From NCBI GenBank assembly GCA_013398015.1, contig VZRR01014243.1:434001-498000 (forward strand): DNA of 64,000 nucleotides, given 5' to 3'. A program made the position numbers and the translations under genes. Source of the stretch: Oreocharis arfaki. Its lineage: Eukaryota; Chordata; Aves; Passeriformes; Paramythiidae. The notes under the pieces are model-generated. The model was not told where the DNA came from and did not search any database. It saw only the letters and a program-made list of their open reading frames with translations. Each line of letters begins with the position of its first letter. The stretch's first letter is position 1. This document shows, piece by piece, positions 18,986-64,000 of this stretch.

Positions 18986-21900
18986 CATTCTTACGTGTTG
19001 GATAAAAAAAAAACAGGCACCCTCGCAGCTCCTGCTGGGGCACGGTAATGCAGGATACTAAGGAACGAAGAGGCCTTAGAGGTTACCTCTAAGATTAGCA
19101 CCAATGTTACTAATGCTGCCATGCACCTTCTGTTTCTCTGTATTCATCCTCTGGGGTGGCAGGCCCCAACTGTCACCTGTCTGGAAGAAAAATTTCATGC
19201 TCTTTCTGCTCTGAAGGTGGGATTTAACTCATCTGACTTCCGTGCCAAAGCTATTTATCTAAACTAAATTGACTTGGTTCCCTCTGTAGGTAGTAGAGAA
19301 AAATAAAGGATAGAGTGGATGACAGGTCACGTCTACCCTAGACTTGGTGCCATCAGTATTGCACAAGTTACTCATTAGATGTCAGTCTTTTTGCATAGCA
19401 AGAGTCAGCCTATGATTCTTAAATATAAATGCTATTTATTTTAGCTATAAATATTTGTCCAATAGAAAATAATGTCCACGTAATCAGCAAACTGTCTATA
19501 TGTATTTCTGTCATATAACTTTAACTCAGGCAGACCTAATTTATTCAGCCACCACAAGCTAAACCTGGCATCTTTCAGGTGCTGTGGACCATGACTGCTT
19601 CTCCTTTTCTGTCTCTCATGTCTCTTTTAATCCCACCTGATATTTTTGTGACTCTACACTCACATTTCCTTTCTTGTCCTTTTATTTTTCTGGAGAGAGA
19701 GCCAAAAAAGTAAGAGCCCCCATAAATAAGAATTAGCCATCTAAAACTAATCTAACGAGTTAGCTGCTTGGTGAATTCTTTTTTTCCTGGACAGGTTTTT
19801 CAGAAGTTAAACAAATGCTACTATACAGAATACAGAAAATGCCAAAGACACATAGTACGCAAATAATCAAGCAATGCAGAGTATTCAGATTCTCTGAATC
19901 ATAGGGCAGTTCCAAATCTGTCACTGAAAATAGCAAATTCCAGGGTTTTTTAGACCTTGTGGACTTTACCCCGGCAGCTGCCTGGCTGTCAGCTGCCTGC
20001 TGAATCCATAGTAGATGTCTCTGTAAACAGTCAGTCTCCTCTGTTAATTATCTCTTTTTCTTGCTTCTGATATTTAAAGGCTACTGAGTTTAAAGTGAAA
20101 ATGTTATCTTACTTTTATAAGAATGTATGAAAACTCCATGTTTGATGCAAATTATCAGTAATGGAGACTAGTAAACAAATATTCAAAATAAGCTACAACC
20201 TCTTCAGCTTCCCACTGCAAAACCAATCTTTTTCTTGTAAAAGTCAATACCTACATTAGAAAGAAAACTCACTCTGAGTTTTTTTATGAGCAAGAAAAAT
20301 AAAATGCAGTCACAGGTTCATGGTAAAACATTTATCAGAATTGTATGTGTGAAATAAATACTTTCTAGTAAATGATGCAGTAAACACAACCTCAGAATTT
20401 TTGTGCAGAACTAGTGACTACAGATTTTTGTGTTCTGTGATTTGTTTTTTTATTAGTGATTTTGAAATTATTGCAATAAAATTTAGGTTTGCAAATGCAC
20501 CAGACTGTTCTAATACTATACTTCACAGAGTGACCACATTTACCAAATGTGCACAAATATGCAAAGCTTGCCTATAAAACACTGCTGTTATCTCTTGGAT
20601 TTCTAAACCAGAGAAGTCTGCTTCCATAGAGGGCTCACACCTATTTCAAAGGACACAACCTCATTCTTATACAGTACACTGTGAATTTAAAGCCAATTTG
20701 CATTTTAATCTTCTTCCTTTGATACAGCGCTACAGTAAAAAGTGAAAATGTGAGCTTAAACCTCCACACACTTGGGGAAAACTCTGATAGGGTCTCATAT
20801 TATGTGACATGAATGCCTCTAATTGCTATTATAAAGTGCTGCATGATTGCATACCCTTCTTTACATATTTCTCCATGAACTATAAGGCCTTAGGATTAAG
20901 GAAACTATCTTGAAGGTGTCAAATATACTGCTGCACCAAAATAGAAATTCCAGTGCCCATGCTAAATATTCTGGTTTCTAAGTATCCACACCTGTACTGA
21001 CCTCAGGCATGTGAGAGAGCTCACTGCCAGCATGCTTCATTTTGAAAAACTGCACCATATTTCATCCTTCTTAGATCTGTGTCCATGACATTTGTGCACA
21101 TTAGTATTCTTGTTATTATATCCTTGTGCACAAGAATATATTGTTTCTGTTCTAGTACGGTGAGCAAAGGAGAAGCAATATGCTGACAAGAGTTTAAACC
21201 AGGAAAAGTTAAGGAAGAAGAAACTAATGAATAGAAGTGGTTTGTCAGGTGAGCATTTTAAGGATGACACCTGCAGCAATCCAGAGGCGTGACCCCCATC
21301 CCATGTAGACCAAGTAGACCACTTCAAGTTCCACTGCTGTAACCTGCTACTACATAAATATAGGTAAGCTTTTATTGCAAAATGTATCTAGTCCCAGAGC
21401 TAGCCAAGGAAGTAAGTTTGGTCCAGGTACACATAAAACACCATAAAGATTATTGTTAGTGTTGATTTATATTGTTATGTATCTTTTACAAGGACCCTGT
21501 AGAATTATCTCCTGCCTGTCTCACGAACTATGATAAATGAGATTTGTACCAGCCCAAAAATGTTTGTTTGACTTTCTTAGCTACAACCAATTATAAATTG
21601 AACTTCAATAGTACCAGTGGTACAGTAAAATTTTCTGATAGCCACTGTCCCTACTTCTGTATGGGAAGACTTAAAATCATAAAACAAAGAAACAGCACAC
21701 AATACAAACCTCCAGATATCAAAACTTAACACTCAGGTCTGCCTGGATCAGAACCCAGACAGCAGCAGCTTTCAATGTCATGAAAAAACATCCATCGTAC
21801 ATGCTGTGAACCAGTCAGTTCAGTTTTTATGATCCAGATTGCACATCAGCTGTGACACTTGACTTGAAACTAGAAACATATTGGAAGTCTAATCAAAATC

Positions 21901-24900
21901 GTTGCAGGTGTTTCAAAATGTCTTATAAAAATATTTGAGTGAATACATGTCTAGTAAACAGCCAACTGGCATATTAGAATGAATCACTGCACAGCTTCTT
22001 TAATGTCTTTCTTTTGAGCAAAAGTATCCATATCTCCCATTCAATTTTGTCTTTCAAGTTATTCATATTAAAAATCTTTCATTCATATCATTAGGCACAC
22101 AGTTTATAAAGTATATGCTCAAACATCAGTTATTGCATTTTTGACAGGGAACAACCCACTGCAGTTGCTGGAGGAAACAATCAGGCAGATTCAAAGATCC
22201 TTTCATGGTGTTTAAAAGTGGTTATTGCTTCAGTCTCATTGTTTCACATCTTAATTCACATGACTTTTACAACTTCTCTATCTAAGTGTTTCAACAGGGA
22301 TATTAAAATACTTGGAAACCACCCTTGTTATTCATTTGACCTACCCTGCCCAGAGATTAAAGGGATATTTTTCTCCAGCTGAATTCCATTCAACTTTTCT
22401 CAGCTGATTTTCATTTTCAACTGTTCTTTTGTTATTAGCACCCTATTGAAAGAGATCTGCATAAACCTTTGAAAACACCTAAGTTCTAAAGTGCTACACT
22501 GAATTCACCTCAGATCAAGGGGGAAAGAGTCATTCAGCATATAAAAACTAGGTTCAGACTAGTGCTTCAGGCACCCAATATCTAGGCTGTTTAATCCTTA
22601 ATCTGTAGGACAACCCCAGCACGCATTACACTGATCATGCCACATCAGTCCCAAAGACCAGCAGGAGACTGAAGCTAGGATATAAAGGTGCAACAGTTAT
22701 CATTTTCAGCAAAGTTGTTACTTTTCCCATCTGTTAGATTATTCCCGTTTTTTGAACGGACAATGGAGATTAAGAATGTGGGACAAACTATCCACTATAG
22801 TAGTCCTTCCTATTACAGGTGTTTGGGGAGGTAACTAATTAACCAGGCTCACCCACAGAGTAATCCAGGAGATCCGTAATGGCAGTGACAGCACCTCCCA
22901 GGGAAAAGGGCAATCACGTTGTGGCTTCCTCCTCTTCAATAGTTTCTCCTCAGACTCCAATAATAGTCCCTTAGCAATTTTATCTTCTGGAGTTGGCTGG
23001 GAGAAGCAATAAATCAGTGGATCTTACTGCTAGCTTTGCCATACATTCTCCAAATGTCTTCTCTTGCAGTGCAAAGGCTCTCATGAAAGTGCCAGAGCTT
23101 TATATTCTTGGCATTTAGAGACAGAAATGTTTGACATCATAAAAGAGTCATAATACTGGCTTGGATTTACCTTTGCATTTGCACAGTCTCACATACAACA
23201 ATAACTGTATAGTAGGTTCCTTGTTCAGAGTGAATATGTGCTATTCATTACTATGCTCCCCAAAAAACCCTCTCTTCTTCAACAGAGTGTCCCAGAAAAT
23301 CACCTTTTCTGACCGTTAGGGCTGGTACATCCATAACCAGACCCTTAAGTTTGAAAAACTACTGAAGAAACTTTTTTAAAAACCCTGTATGACCAATTTT
23401 TAAAAATGCATTTTCTTCTGTCTTTAAGATGGATACTTATATTCCTTCTTCATTCAGAGTATTAGGGAACAGTATGCTGATGTGCCATGGAAGCTGGAAA
23501 CTGAATTATTCATCTGTTAGCAGGAACAACATGCAGAAGAAAGAACAAGTTGAAAACTCCTACAGGTAGGCTAGAAGAAAATGTATTCCCACAGAAAAAG
23601 AACTAGGAAAAGGAATCATATTCCAACAAATGCACTGGTATAACTTCCAGCACACAAATTCAAGCTACAACCAGGAGCCTCTGTTATCCTCTCAGAGTTT
23701 TCAGCCATAATTCAAAACTTTATTCCATGAACCACAAGAGGTGGGATTTTTTCTTCAGTGCTCTCTGACATTTTTCCTACATGTCACAAACTGACAAATG
23801 GCATACTTTGCTAGGAGTATGTTTCCTTACTTAACTGTAGTATCAGGAACGTATTTCAATATGTATTGATGTATTTCAAAGTCTGTACTTTTTAGCTTTA
23901 AGGTATGAATTTGTCACCTTGAAAGAGCCTCCTCACAGTGATGGATGTTTCTTTCCTTACTGGTCACTCCACGGTGTTATATGCTTTTGTACAAATGTTT
24001 GGAACAAACCTACCTACTGGTGCATATTCCCTTTGCTAACAAACATGTGCTTTTTTCCTCATTCAGTGCAACAGTGGTTATAGTGCAGCCTGTTAGAATA
24101 TTCACTCAGTCAACTAACTGACCTCCTCAATTCCGAAATTTACGTAAAAAAAAGCCCTGAACAAAAAAAAATCTCTTTAAAATAGTAAAGTACATTTGTG
24201 GTGAGTGTATCTCTTGCAGTTTGGTTGACAGTCTGTGATCCTTTGCATAATGGATACACTGAATATTCCAGATTATGCTTATAAATCCATAAAGGGACAG
24301 AGAGCAATGCTTGGTTTGTACCTGAATATTACATGACCAAGCACCACCAGCAGACCTGTTAAATCTTATGTATTCAGTAAGAATCTTGGAAACTTCTCCA
24401 CCAAGGTGCCTGCAGTTGAGAACATAATCACAGCTTCTCTCCTGTTCCAGGTTCCCATCTGTCACATCCATCTGGACTCTGATCCATCACGCACTGATTA
24501 TCTGCATCTGGTACATGAAAACAGGATGGGAACAGATGCAAAGTACTATACTGGAGCTAAAGAAGGTGACAAGTGAGCCACCATGATTAAAGGTTCATAT
24601 ACAGTGGCAGGAATATACTAGTACTATTTGTTGACCCATCCATCCTATATAACGGGTTACATACAGAGACAGGGCTGAGTGCTCTCTCGCACCATAGAAA
24701 TAATCAAGAAAACTTATATTAAAAGCAGTAGTTTAAACAATACTTTAAGTTGGCATAAACCAATACTGTTGCAATTCTTAAAAAAAGCAAGCCTGACCTC
24801 TTCTTACCTATTTTCTTTTTCCTGTTTGTGTGTTGTCCATTCCCCTGAGCTAACACAAACATCTGTGAGGTTGCCTGCTGAATTAGGGTATGGAATACAT

Positions 24901-26084
24901 CTGGATTTAAAATAGTCTGCTTCTTGTCAGGTTAATTTCAATCTAATTAAATTCTGAATATAATTCACAACATAGCAATGCAAATGCTTACACTGACAAA
25001 GGAAGTAAGAAACATATAGGTAGGAGCAGGAAGAATTGCATCTTCTAGTAGTAGTTCTGTCTTATTCTAGCTTAAAGTGATCACTGTGTTATTATCACTG
25101 TGCTGTTTCAAAGCTCATCAAAGTGATTTAAGAAGACAGTGCCACCACAAGAAGCAGTCCTCCTCATCACCCCCACTCCCTTTCTTGTGTAAGATTTACT
25201 GAACGTGCAGATAAGCCTGAACAATTCACTGATCCCACTGAAAACTGACATTCTTATAAGACTGATTTTTGGCTGAACCACAGATGAACTAACTCATGAC
25301 ACAGTTACACAACTGGACCAAGAAAAGAAAGTGGATGGGAGCTCATACAGGTGAAAGAGTTCCCTTTGGGAGGCAGAACAGTTGAAAATCATCAACTTTT
25401 TCTACGCATGAAACTGCACTTTTACTATTCCCTTTTACTGCTCATCTGACTTTTAAGCAAAGGCTTCTAGTCCTAGCTTATCAGCATTTTCAAACAAGCA
25501 CTACATACAATTGTGGTACATAAAGCCAGCAGAAGCAGATACTAATTGTTCCCTCTCATGTGGAAAGTTCTCTACAGTTTTTTACTAAACAAATATGTGA
25601 CACTCAAAACCGTTTAAATATATGGAACAATATACATGGCTTTTGGAATATTCCAGTTAACCGGTAAATAAAAATGTACTAGACAGTAATTTTTGCAGTG
25701 TTTCTCAAAAATACTTTTTTCTCTTGGGCTGCTGTATGTTTAAATGTTAAGGCTCCAAGGAAGCAGTGACGATTTAGTGCTTTAGGGCATACATACTACA
25801 TGCTTCTTTTAGGTTGGACAGCAAACATTTCTCAGGTTTGATTGGACAACTATAATATTTCATGCACCATGTTGCCAGCAGGCTTAGCAGTTTGAGAAGA
25901 AAAAACAATTAACAGTCCTTTTCCACATCTTCAGGACTTCACCAGCAACCAAACAGGGATCCCTACAGCTATGAGGATTACAGTTCTTGGGTCGGACACT
26001 TACTAGTAAAACAAATTACTAGCAAAGCAAAGATCTGCATGCTGAAACCAAGACAATACAGGCATTAGAATCACTATATACAAC
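18986..26084. other. Intergenic sequence, no gene seen
   Basis: AT-rich DNA with short chance frames only. No RNA gene, transposon or strong promoter signature was recognised on either strand. It may contain conserved non-coding elements, which cannot be judged without alignment. Confidence 0.6.
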
Positions 26085-27105
26085 AAGCATTTTGGAATTC
26101 TTTGAAAGGCACTGCTGTTGTACGGCACAATCTGTTCCTCAGGGTTCTGTACTGGGGCCAGTCCTGTTTAATAACTTTATCAACAATCTGGACAAGAGGA
26201 TTGAGTGCACCCTCAATCACTTTGTAGATGACACCAAGTTAGGCAGGAGTGTTGATCTCCTAGAGGGCAGGAAGGCTCTGCAGAGGGATCCGGACAGGCT
26301 GAATCAATGGGCCAAGGCAAACTGCGTGAGGTTTAACAAAGCAACAAGGCCAATTGCCAGGTCCTGCCCCTGGGTCACAACAATCCCATGTAGTGCTACA
26401 GGTGTGGGGAAGCGTGGTTGGAAAGATGCTCATTGGAAAAGGACCTGGGGGTGCTGGTTGACAGCAGCTGAACACGAGCCAGTATCTGCCTGGGTGGCCA
26501 AGAAGGCCCATGGCATCCTGACTTGTATCAGGAATTGTGTGGCCAGCAGGACCAGGCAGAGATTGTCCCCCTGTACTGGGCAGTGCTGAGGCCGCACCTT
26601 GAATCCTGTGTTCAGTTCTGGGCCCCTCCCTAGAGAGAAAGGTATTGGGGTGCTGCAGTGTGTCCAGAGAAGGGCAACAGAGCTGGTGAAGCATCTGGAA
26701 CACCAGTTTCATGAGGAGCAACTGAGAGAGCTGGGATTGTTCAGCCTGGAGGAAAGGAGGCTCAGTAGGCCTCTATCACTCTCTACAACTACCTGAAAGG
26801 AGGCTGTAGCCAGGTGGGTGTCAGCCTTTTCTCACGAGTAACAAGTGATAGGACAATAGGAAATGGCCTCAAGTTGCAGCAAGGGAGGTTTAGATTGGAT
26901 ATTAATAGAAATTTCTTCACCTAAAGGGTTGTCAAGCTTTGGAATAGGCTGCCCAGGGAAGTCGTTAAGCCACCACTCCTGAAGGTATTTAAAAGGCATG
27001 TAGATGTGGCACTTAGGGACATGGTTTAGTGGTGGACTTGACAGTGCTGGGTTTAGTTAGGTTCAATGACCTTAAATGTCTTTCCCAACTTAAATTATTC
27101 TACTT
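26085..27105 (+). mobile_element. CR1 LINE, 5'-truncated 3' end, decayed
   Basis: A + strand reading frame from about 26,092 gives the reverse-transcriptase block VPQGSVLGPVLF, then FINNLDKRIECTLNHFVDDTKLG, as in avian CR1 ORF2. The catalytic motif usually read as F-A-D-D is F-V-D-D here. The frame ends at 26,589 and resumes in another frame from 26,599 with [20 protein letters not shown] and [14 protein letters not shown], so at least one frameshift separates them. The CR1 3' untranslated end follows (GGACATGGTTTAGTGGTGGA near 27,017; terminal ATTATTCTA near 27,103). The element is truncated at its 5' end, as is usual for CR1, and inactive. Confidence 0.93.
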
Positions 27106-28840
27106 AGAAATCCATGTAAGAGAAATATTCTAAATCTTCACCTTTTCATTCTTACGAGTTTTCTCATTCTCCTTTCACTAGAGATAAACCATCAGCTTTT
27201 AAATTAATCAGCAAAGAGTTAAACACGTTCCTTATGGTCTGCAGCCTCTGTAACAAAATCTTCCCTCAAAATGCTTTCTCAAAGTCCATAACTTCTTTTA
27301 TAATTGACCAAACATTAATTTAATAGCTGGCTCACCTAGTAAACGAAGCTGTCATAACAACTGACTTTATTGAAAGCACTGAGACCCAGCACACAAGCTG
27401 ATCACCATTCATATGTTGTCCCTAAATGAGGGCATGGGACTTTTTCTCTCCAATGCTTACGTAATAGTTCCCCTGTGATTTCCATCCTTATTGACTCAGA
27501 TCTGGGAAGGAAACTGAACGTTAACCTACTGGACAGGTGATTTACAATAAGACCTCCCTGCGCAACTTCAGAAGCAGGCTCTACACTGTCGCAGAGTTTA
27601 GGTAGTGTGTGCCTTGTGACTAGAATGTAGATGTAGATTACCAGCTGTGCCAAGCTACAAACTGAGTCAACAGAGCAGCAGTTGTTTGAAATGGAGAACA
27701 GAATTTGAGGATTCAAACCACATTAAAAAATACCCAAACTGAAACAAGCATTCATATTAGAGTAGGAATGAAAGACATGGAACTGAGTCTCTTTTTGACA
27801 AGTCTTTTTCTCCAGATGCTTCAGCAGCAATTTTATATGCTCAACTAAAACACATTTTACATGTAAAATTATCTTGTGTACAGAATATGAAAATAGACAT
27901 TAATATGAACAAAACAGATAACTGCAGTGCTCAGTGCTCTTTACATACAGATACCCTTTTTCTTCATTTCGCAAGTCTATTTCTGCTAAATGGACTGTGA
28001 AAATCAATAGCAAACTCCATTTGCTAAATAACACTCGTAAGCTCTGACTTGGCGAAGAGAATGTGGACTCAAATGGTTTTTGCAAACCTACCAGCAAGAA
28101 CTCCATGGAAATTCTTCATTTTTGCCACATGGTCACTAGCATGCAGCTTTGAAAGACCAAAGTAATTTCGACATCTGCACTTCTGAACTTGCACCCATGC
28201 ATTAAAAAAAAAAATAAATTAAGATTTAGCCAACAGGCAAATGGTTTTCCCAAAATAAATTACTAGAAATAATTCAAGTATCCTTTACAACTTTGCTGCT
28301 GAAGACACAGTCTTTTGAATAAACCAACACAATCTGAATACGGTCTTTTTTTCAGGAATCAATGTGTTTGGTGATATGACTTGTAACTCTCTCACAAAGC
28401 TGTCATAATGCTAAAATCAGATGCACCCTCTTCATATTTTCTGTATTGTTTATCAGTTGGGTGGCAAAATAGCCAATAACCAGAAAAAGCCACTGGTACA
28501 AATAAAGTAATTTCAGCAGGACAAGTGTTTTGCTGTAACAGTAGGGCCTTGCATTCACCTATAGCTTAAGCAGAATTCCCCGGGCCAGTGGGTTCCTAAA
28601 AAAGTCAGATGGAGATACCTGTAAGGCAACACATCATTTTGGCACAAATAATTTCTAATTTGGGAAACTGGGTTAAGCAATACTGGGCAGTATTAGCTGC
28701 TTCTTCACTAGGGGGGGCTGAGATCACTGTACCTTTACTAATGCAGCTACAATGGCTCTATCGTAGATAAGGAAACAGGTACTCGGACTGCTTACAAGGC
28801 CTTAGCACAGTGGCATGACAGCTGGGGCAGACTCTCGCAA
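27106..28840. other. Intergenic sequence, no gene seen
   Basis: AT-rich DNA between the CR1 copy and the 102-bp tandem duplication. The open frames present (for example minus 27,402-27,716) resemble no family. No repeats were recognised apart from a short A run near 28,203. Confidence 0.6.
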
Positions 28841-29040
28841 ATGCTCCATGAGGAAGGTGTCAAGATTAACTTTGGAAGGCTTTGTTCCTGACCGAAACAG
28901 CAGGACCACAGGAAAAGAGAACAGACTGGGAAGGTTCACTGAATGCTCCATGAGGAAGGTGTCGGGATTAACTTCTGAAGGTTGTGCTCCCGACTGATAC
29001 AGCAGAACCACAGGAAGAGAGAACAGACTGAAAAGGCTTT
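28841..29040. repeat. 102-bp tandem duplication, two diverged copies
   Basis: Copy 1 spans 28,841-28,942 and copy 2 begins at 28,943. Both start ATGCTCCATGAGGAAGGTGT and contain ...AACAGACTG. They differ at roughly one base in six. The period is a multiple of three, so frames stay open through it on both strands, but there is no independent evidence of coding. Confidence 0.85.
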
Positions 29041-30274
29041 CTGGGGATAACCTCTTCCCTGTGTGCTGGCTCTGTCCTCAGAAGACAGAAATGGCCCCTG
29101 GTTTCCACAACCTTCCCTGCTTCCTGCACACTGATCTATAGCCTTGTCCCACTCTGCCTGAAAGGTACATCTAGAACTTCCGCTCTTTCACTTTCAGATT
29201 AATTTTTAATCAGGTAAAAATTTTCTAAACCAGACCTGCCTTCAGTTATCACCAAATTCTCCTTTTAAATACTGGTGCACCACTTCGGAATACAAAAGAA
29301 TGTTGTGTTATGTTTTTGCTGTTTTCCAGTTAGCCATGGTCGACCTGAGCTTTTCTTGGATCTCTTTCCTCTGTATGAGGAAATGACCCTTTTGCACTCT
29401 GGGAGGGAAAAGGACCAAAGAACGCAAGCAAAAAAAAAAAAGAAAAAAACAACAAAACACCTCCCCCCCTCTCCAAATTTCACAAAAATTTCCAACAATT
29501 TAATAAAGTAACAAATCATAAAAGGCACTGTACACTTTTAAGTGAAGGTGCAATTTTTATTAATTTTTTCAATGCTCTATACTCCTAGTGCACGTGCAGT
29601 GGGAAGAAACGCGTTTAGTGGAACGACAGCGTTTTAGTGAGAGGATGCAGGCGACAGAGGAAAGGGCACCATGCGAACTCGCAGGTACCGCGCTCCTCCG
29701 CGCCCGAGGGGAGGTGCGGGCAGGCGGCTACAGGACCAGGCGGGGCGGGGACGGGCCGAGGGAGCACCTCGGGAAGCCCGGACACCTCCCACGCCCCAAA
29801 GCGCTTCTCCCTCCCTTTCTCCATCCCTCGGTGCCGGGGGCTGCTCTCCTTTCGCTTCCCCGTGAGCCGGAGACCTGGGCCTTTCTCGTCAGGGAAGGCG
29901 ACGGCCGGGGAAAGAGGGCAGCTCCTCTCCCAGGGCGGCCCCTTACCCCAGCTCTGGCGGAGCCCGCCCTTCAGAGCCAGGTGGCGCATCCCTGGGGAGC
30001 CTTCCTCCGTCTCCTCCTCCACCTCCTAGCGCTGGTGGCCCGGAAGGGAAGCCCTGCCCCTCCTCCTCATCCAGCTCCCAGGTGGCAGCGGCCATCTCCG
30101 TGCGTCCCTCTTCGCTGCCTCCCGCGGCTCCGCTCCACCTGTAGCGCGGCCGCGGGGCGGGCAGAAGGCGAGTGCCCCCCGCCCTCCCGCTTCCCTCCGC
30201 CCGCCCTGCCTCCCGGGACACGGCCGCCGCTTCCTCCCGCTCCGGCTGCGGCCCTGACGTCGCTTCCTTCCAAC

Positions 30275-30319
30275 ATGGCGAGGGCAGGTTGTTGCTGCTG
30301 CCGCCGTCGCCGGTGCTGA
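30275..30319 (+). promoter_or_regulatory. Upstream ORF 1 in the probable ARFGEF1 leader (14 codons)
   Basis: The ATG at 30,275 lies inside the YY1-like CAACATGGCG and encodes MARAGCCCCRRRRC before TGA at 30,317-30,319. The start context is moderate (C at -3, G at +4). It counts as a uORF only if transcription starts upstream of 30,275, which is inferred. Confidence 0.5.
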
Positions 30320-30357
30320 TGGAGGCGGGCGCGGGCCGGGGGCGGCTCGGGGACTGA
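30319..30357 (+). promoter_or_regulatory. Upstream ORF 2, overlapping the stop of uORF 1 (12 codons)
   Basis: The ATG at 30,319-30,321 shares one base with the TGA of uORF 1 (TGATG). It encodes MEAGAGRGRLGD and ends at TGA 30,355-30,357, in the same frame as the ARFGEF1 start. That stop closes the frame upstream of the main ATG, and no other ATG in any frame lies between 30,322 and 30,636, which supports the start at 30,637. Confidence 0.5.
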
Positions 30358-30636
30358 CGGGCGCCGTCCGCGCACACACGCATCGGGGGTGGGAGGAGAA
30401 GGGAGGAGAAGGCTTCGTCCTCCCTCAGCCGCGGGGGTTGGCTGTCGGCGCCACCCAGGCCCACCCCAGCCTCCCCCGAGAGAGCCGCCGAGCGGGTGTC
30501 GGGACGCCCTGCGAGGGGGCCCTTCCCCCGCGCCCGCCGCGGTCCCTGGCAGCGCTCCCGGCGGGAGAGGCCGGTGCCCCGCTCTCACTTCCCCGCTCCA
30601 CGCTCCTCCTCCTCCTCTCACGGCTCGATCGCGCCC

Positions 30637-64000
<33,364 letters not shown>

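Noticed and set aside
26260..26721. 153-codon minus-strand frame
   Set aside because: It is the antisense of the CR1 reverse-transcriptase remnant.
29588..30319. 243-codon + strand frame ending at the uORF 1 stop
   Set aside because: It starts at a non-ATG codon, its composition is low-complexity Pro/Ala/Arg, and most of it lies upstream of the likely transcription start. Only the final ATG-initiated 14 codons are kept as a uORF.

Overview
The window is vertebrate nuclear DNA, almost certainly from a bird. It has spliced genes with GT-AG introns, a CpG-island promoter, and long AT-rich introns of low repeat density. Its interspersed repeats include CR1 LINE pieces and an avian-type endogenous retrovirus LTR. 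There are no bacterial-style operons, CRISPR arrays or phage genes.

Two genes are recognisable, both on the + strand. Positions 1 to about 9,830 hold the 3' end of CPA6 (carboxypeptidase A6): three last coding exons at 2559-2761, 7778-7862 and 9186-9373, then a short 3' UTR with several AATAAA signals. The catalytic and substrate-binding residues expected in this part of an M14 carboxypeptidase are present; earlier exons lie outside the window. Positions 30,637 onward hold the 5' end of ARFGEF1 (BIG1, a Sec7-family guanine nucleotide exchange factor for ARF GTPases). Its coding exons 1-4 lie at 30637-30760, 56489-56519, 60434-60590 and 61645-61791 and encode residues 1-153, part of the N-terminal DCB region. 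The Sec7 domain lies beyond the right edge. The order CPA6 then ARFGEF1, in the same orientation, matches human 8q13.2. The two genes are not known to work together: one is a secreted peptidase, the other a Golgi ARF activator.

The roughly 20 kb between them is mostly unremarkable. It contains a CpG-rich patch at about 18.35-18.98 kb with no assigned gene, a decayed CR1 LINE 3' end (about 26.09-27.10 kb), a two-copy 102-bp tandem duplication (about 28.84-29.04 kb) and the ARFGEF1 CpG island (about 29.58-31.33 kb). Intron 1 of ARFGEF1 is 25.7 kb long. It contains a short antisense CR1 tail, two very old CR1/L3-like LINE relics, a 91-bp inverted repeat whose arms are 3.1 kb apart and nearly identical, and an antisense solo LTR.

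I found no clearly new biological system. The most checkable oddities are the two overlapping uORFs plus weak start context at ARFGEF1, the 91-bp inverted repeat in intron 1, and the orphan CpG-rich patch between the genes.
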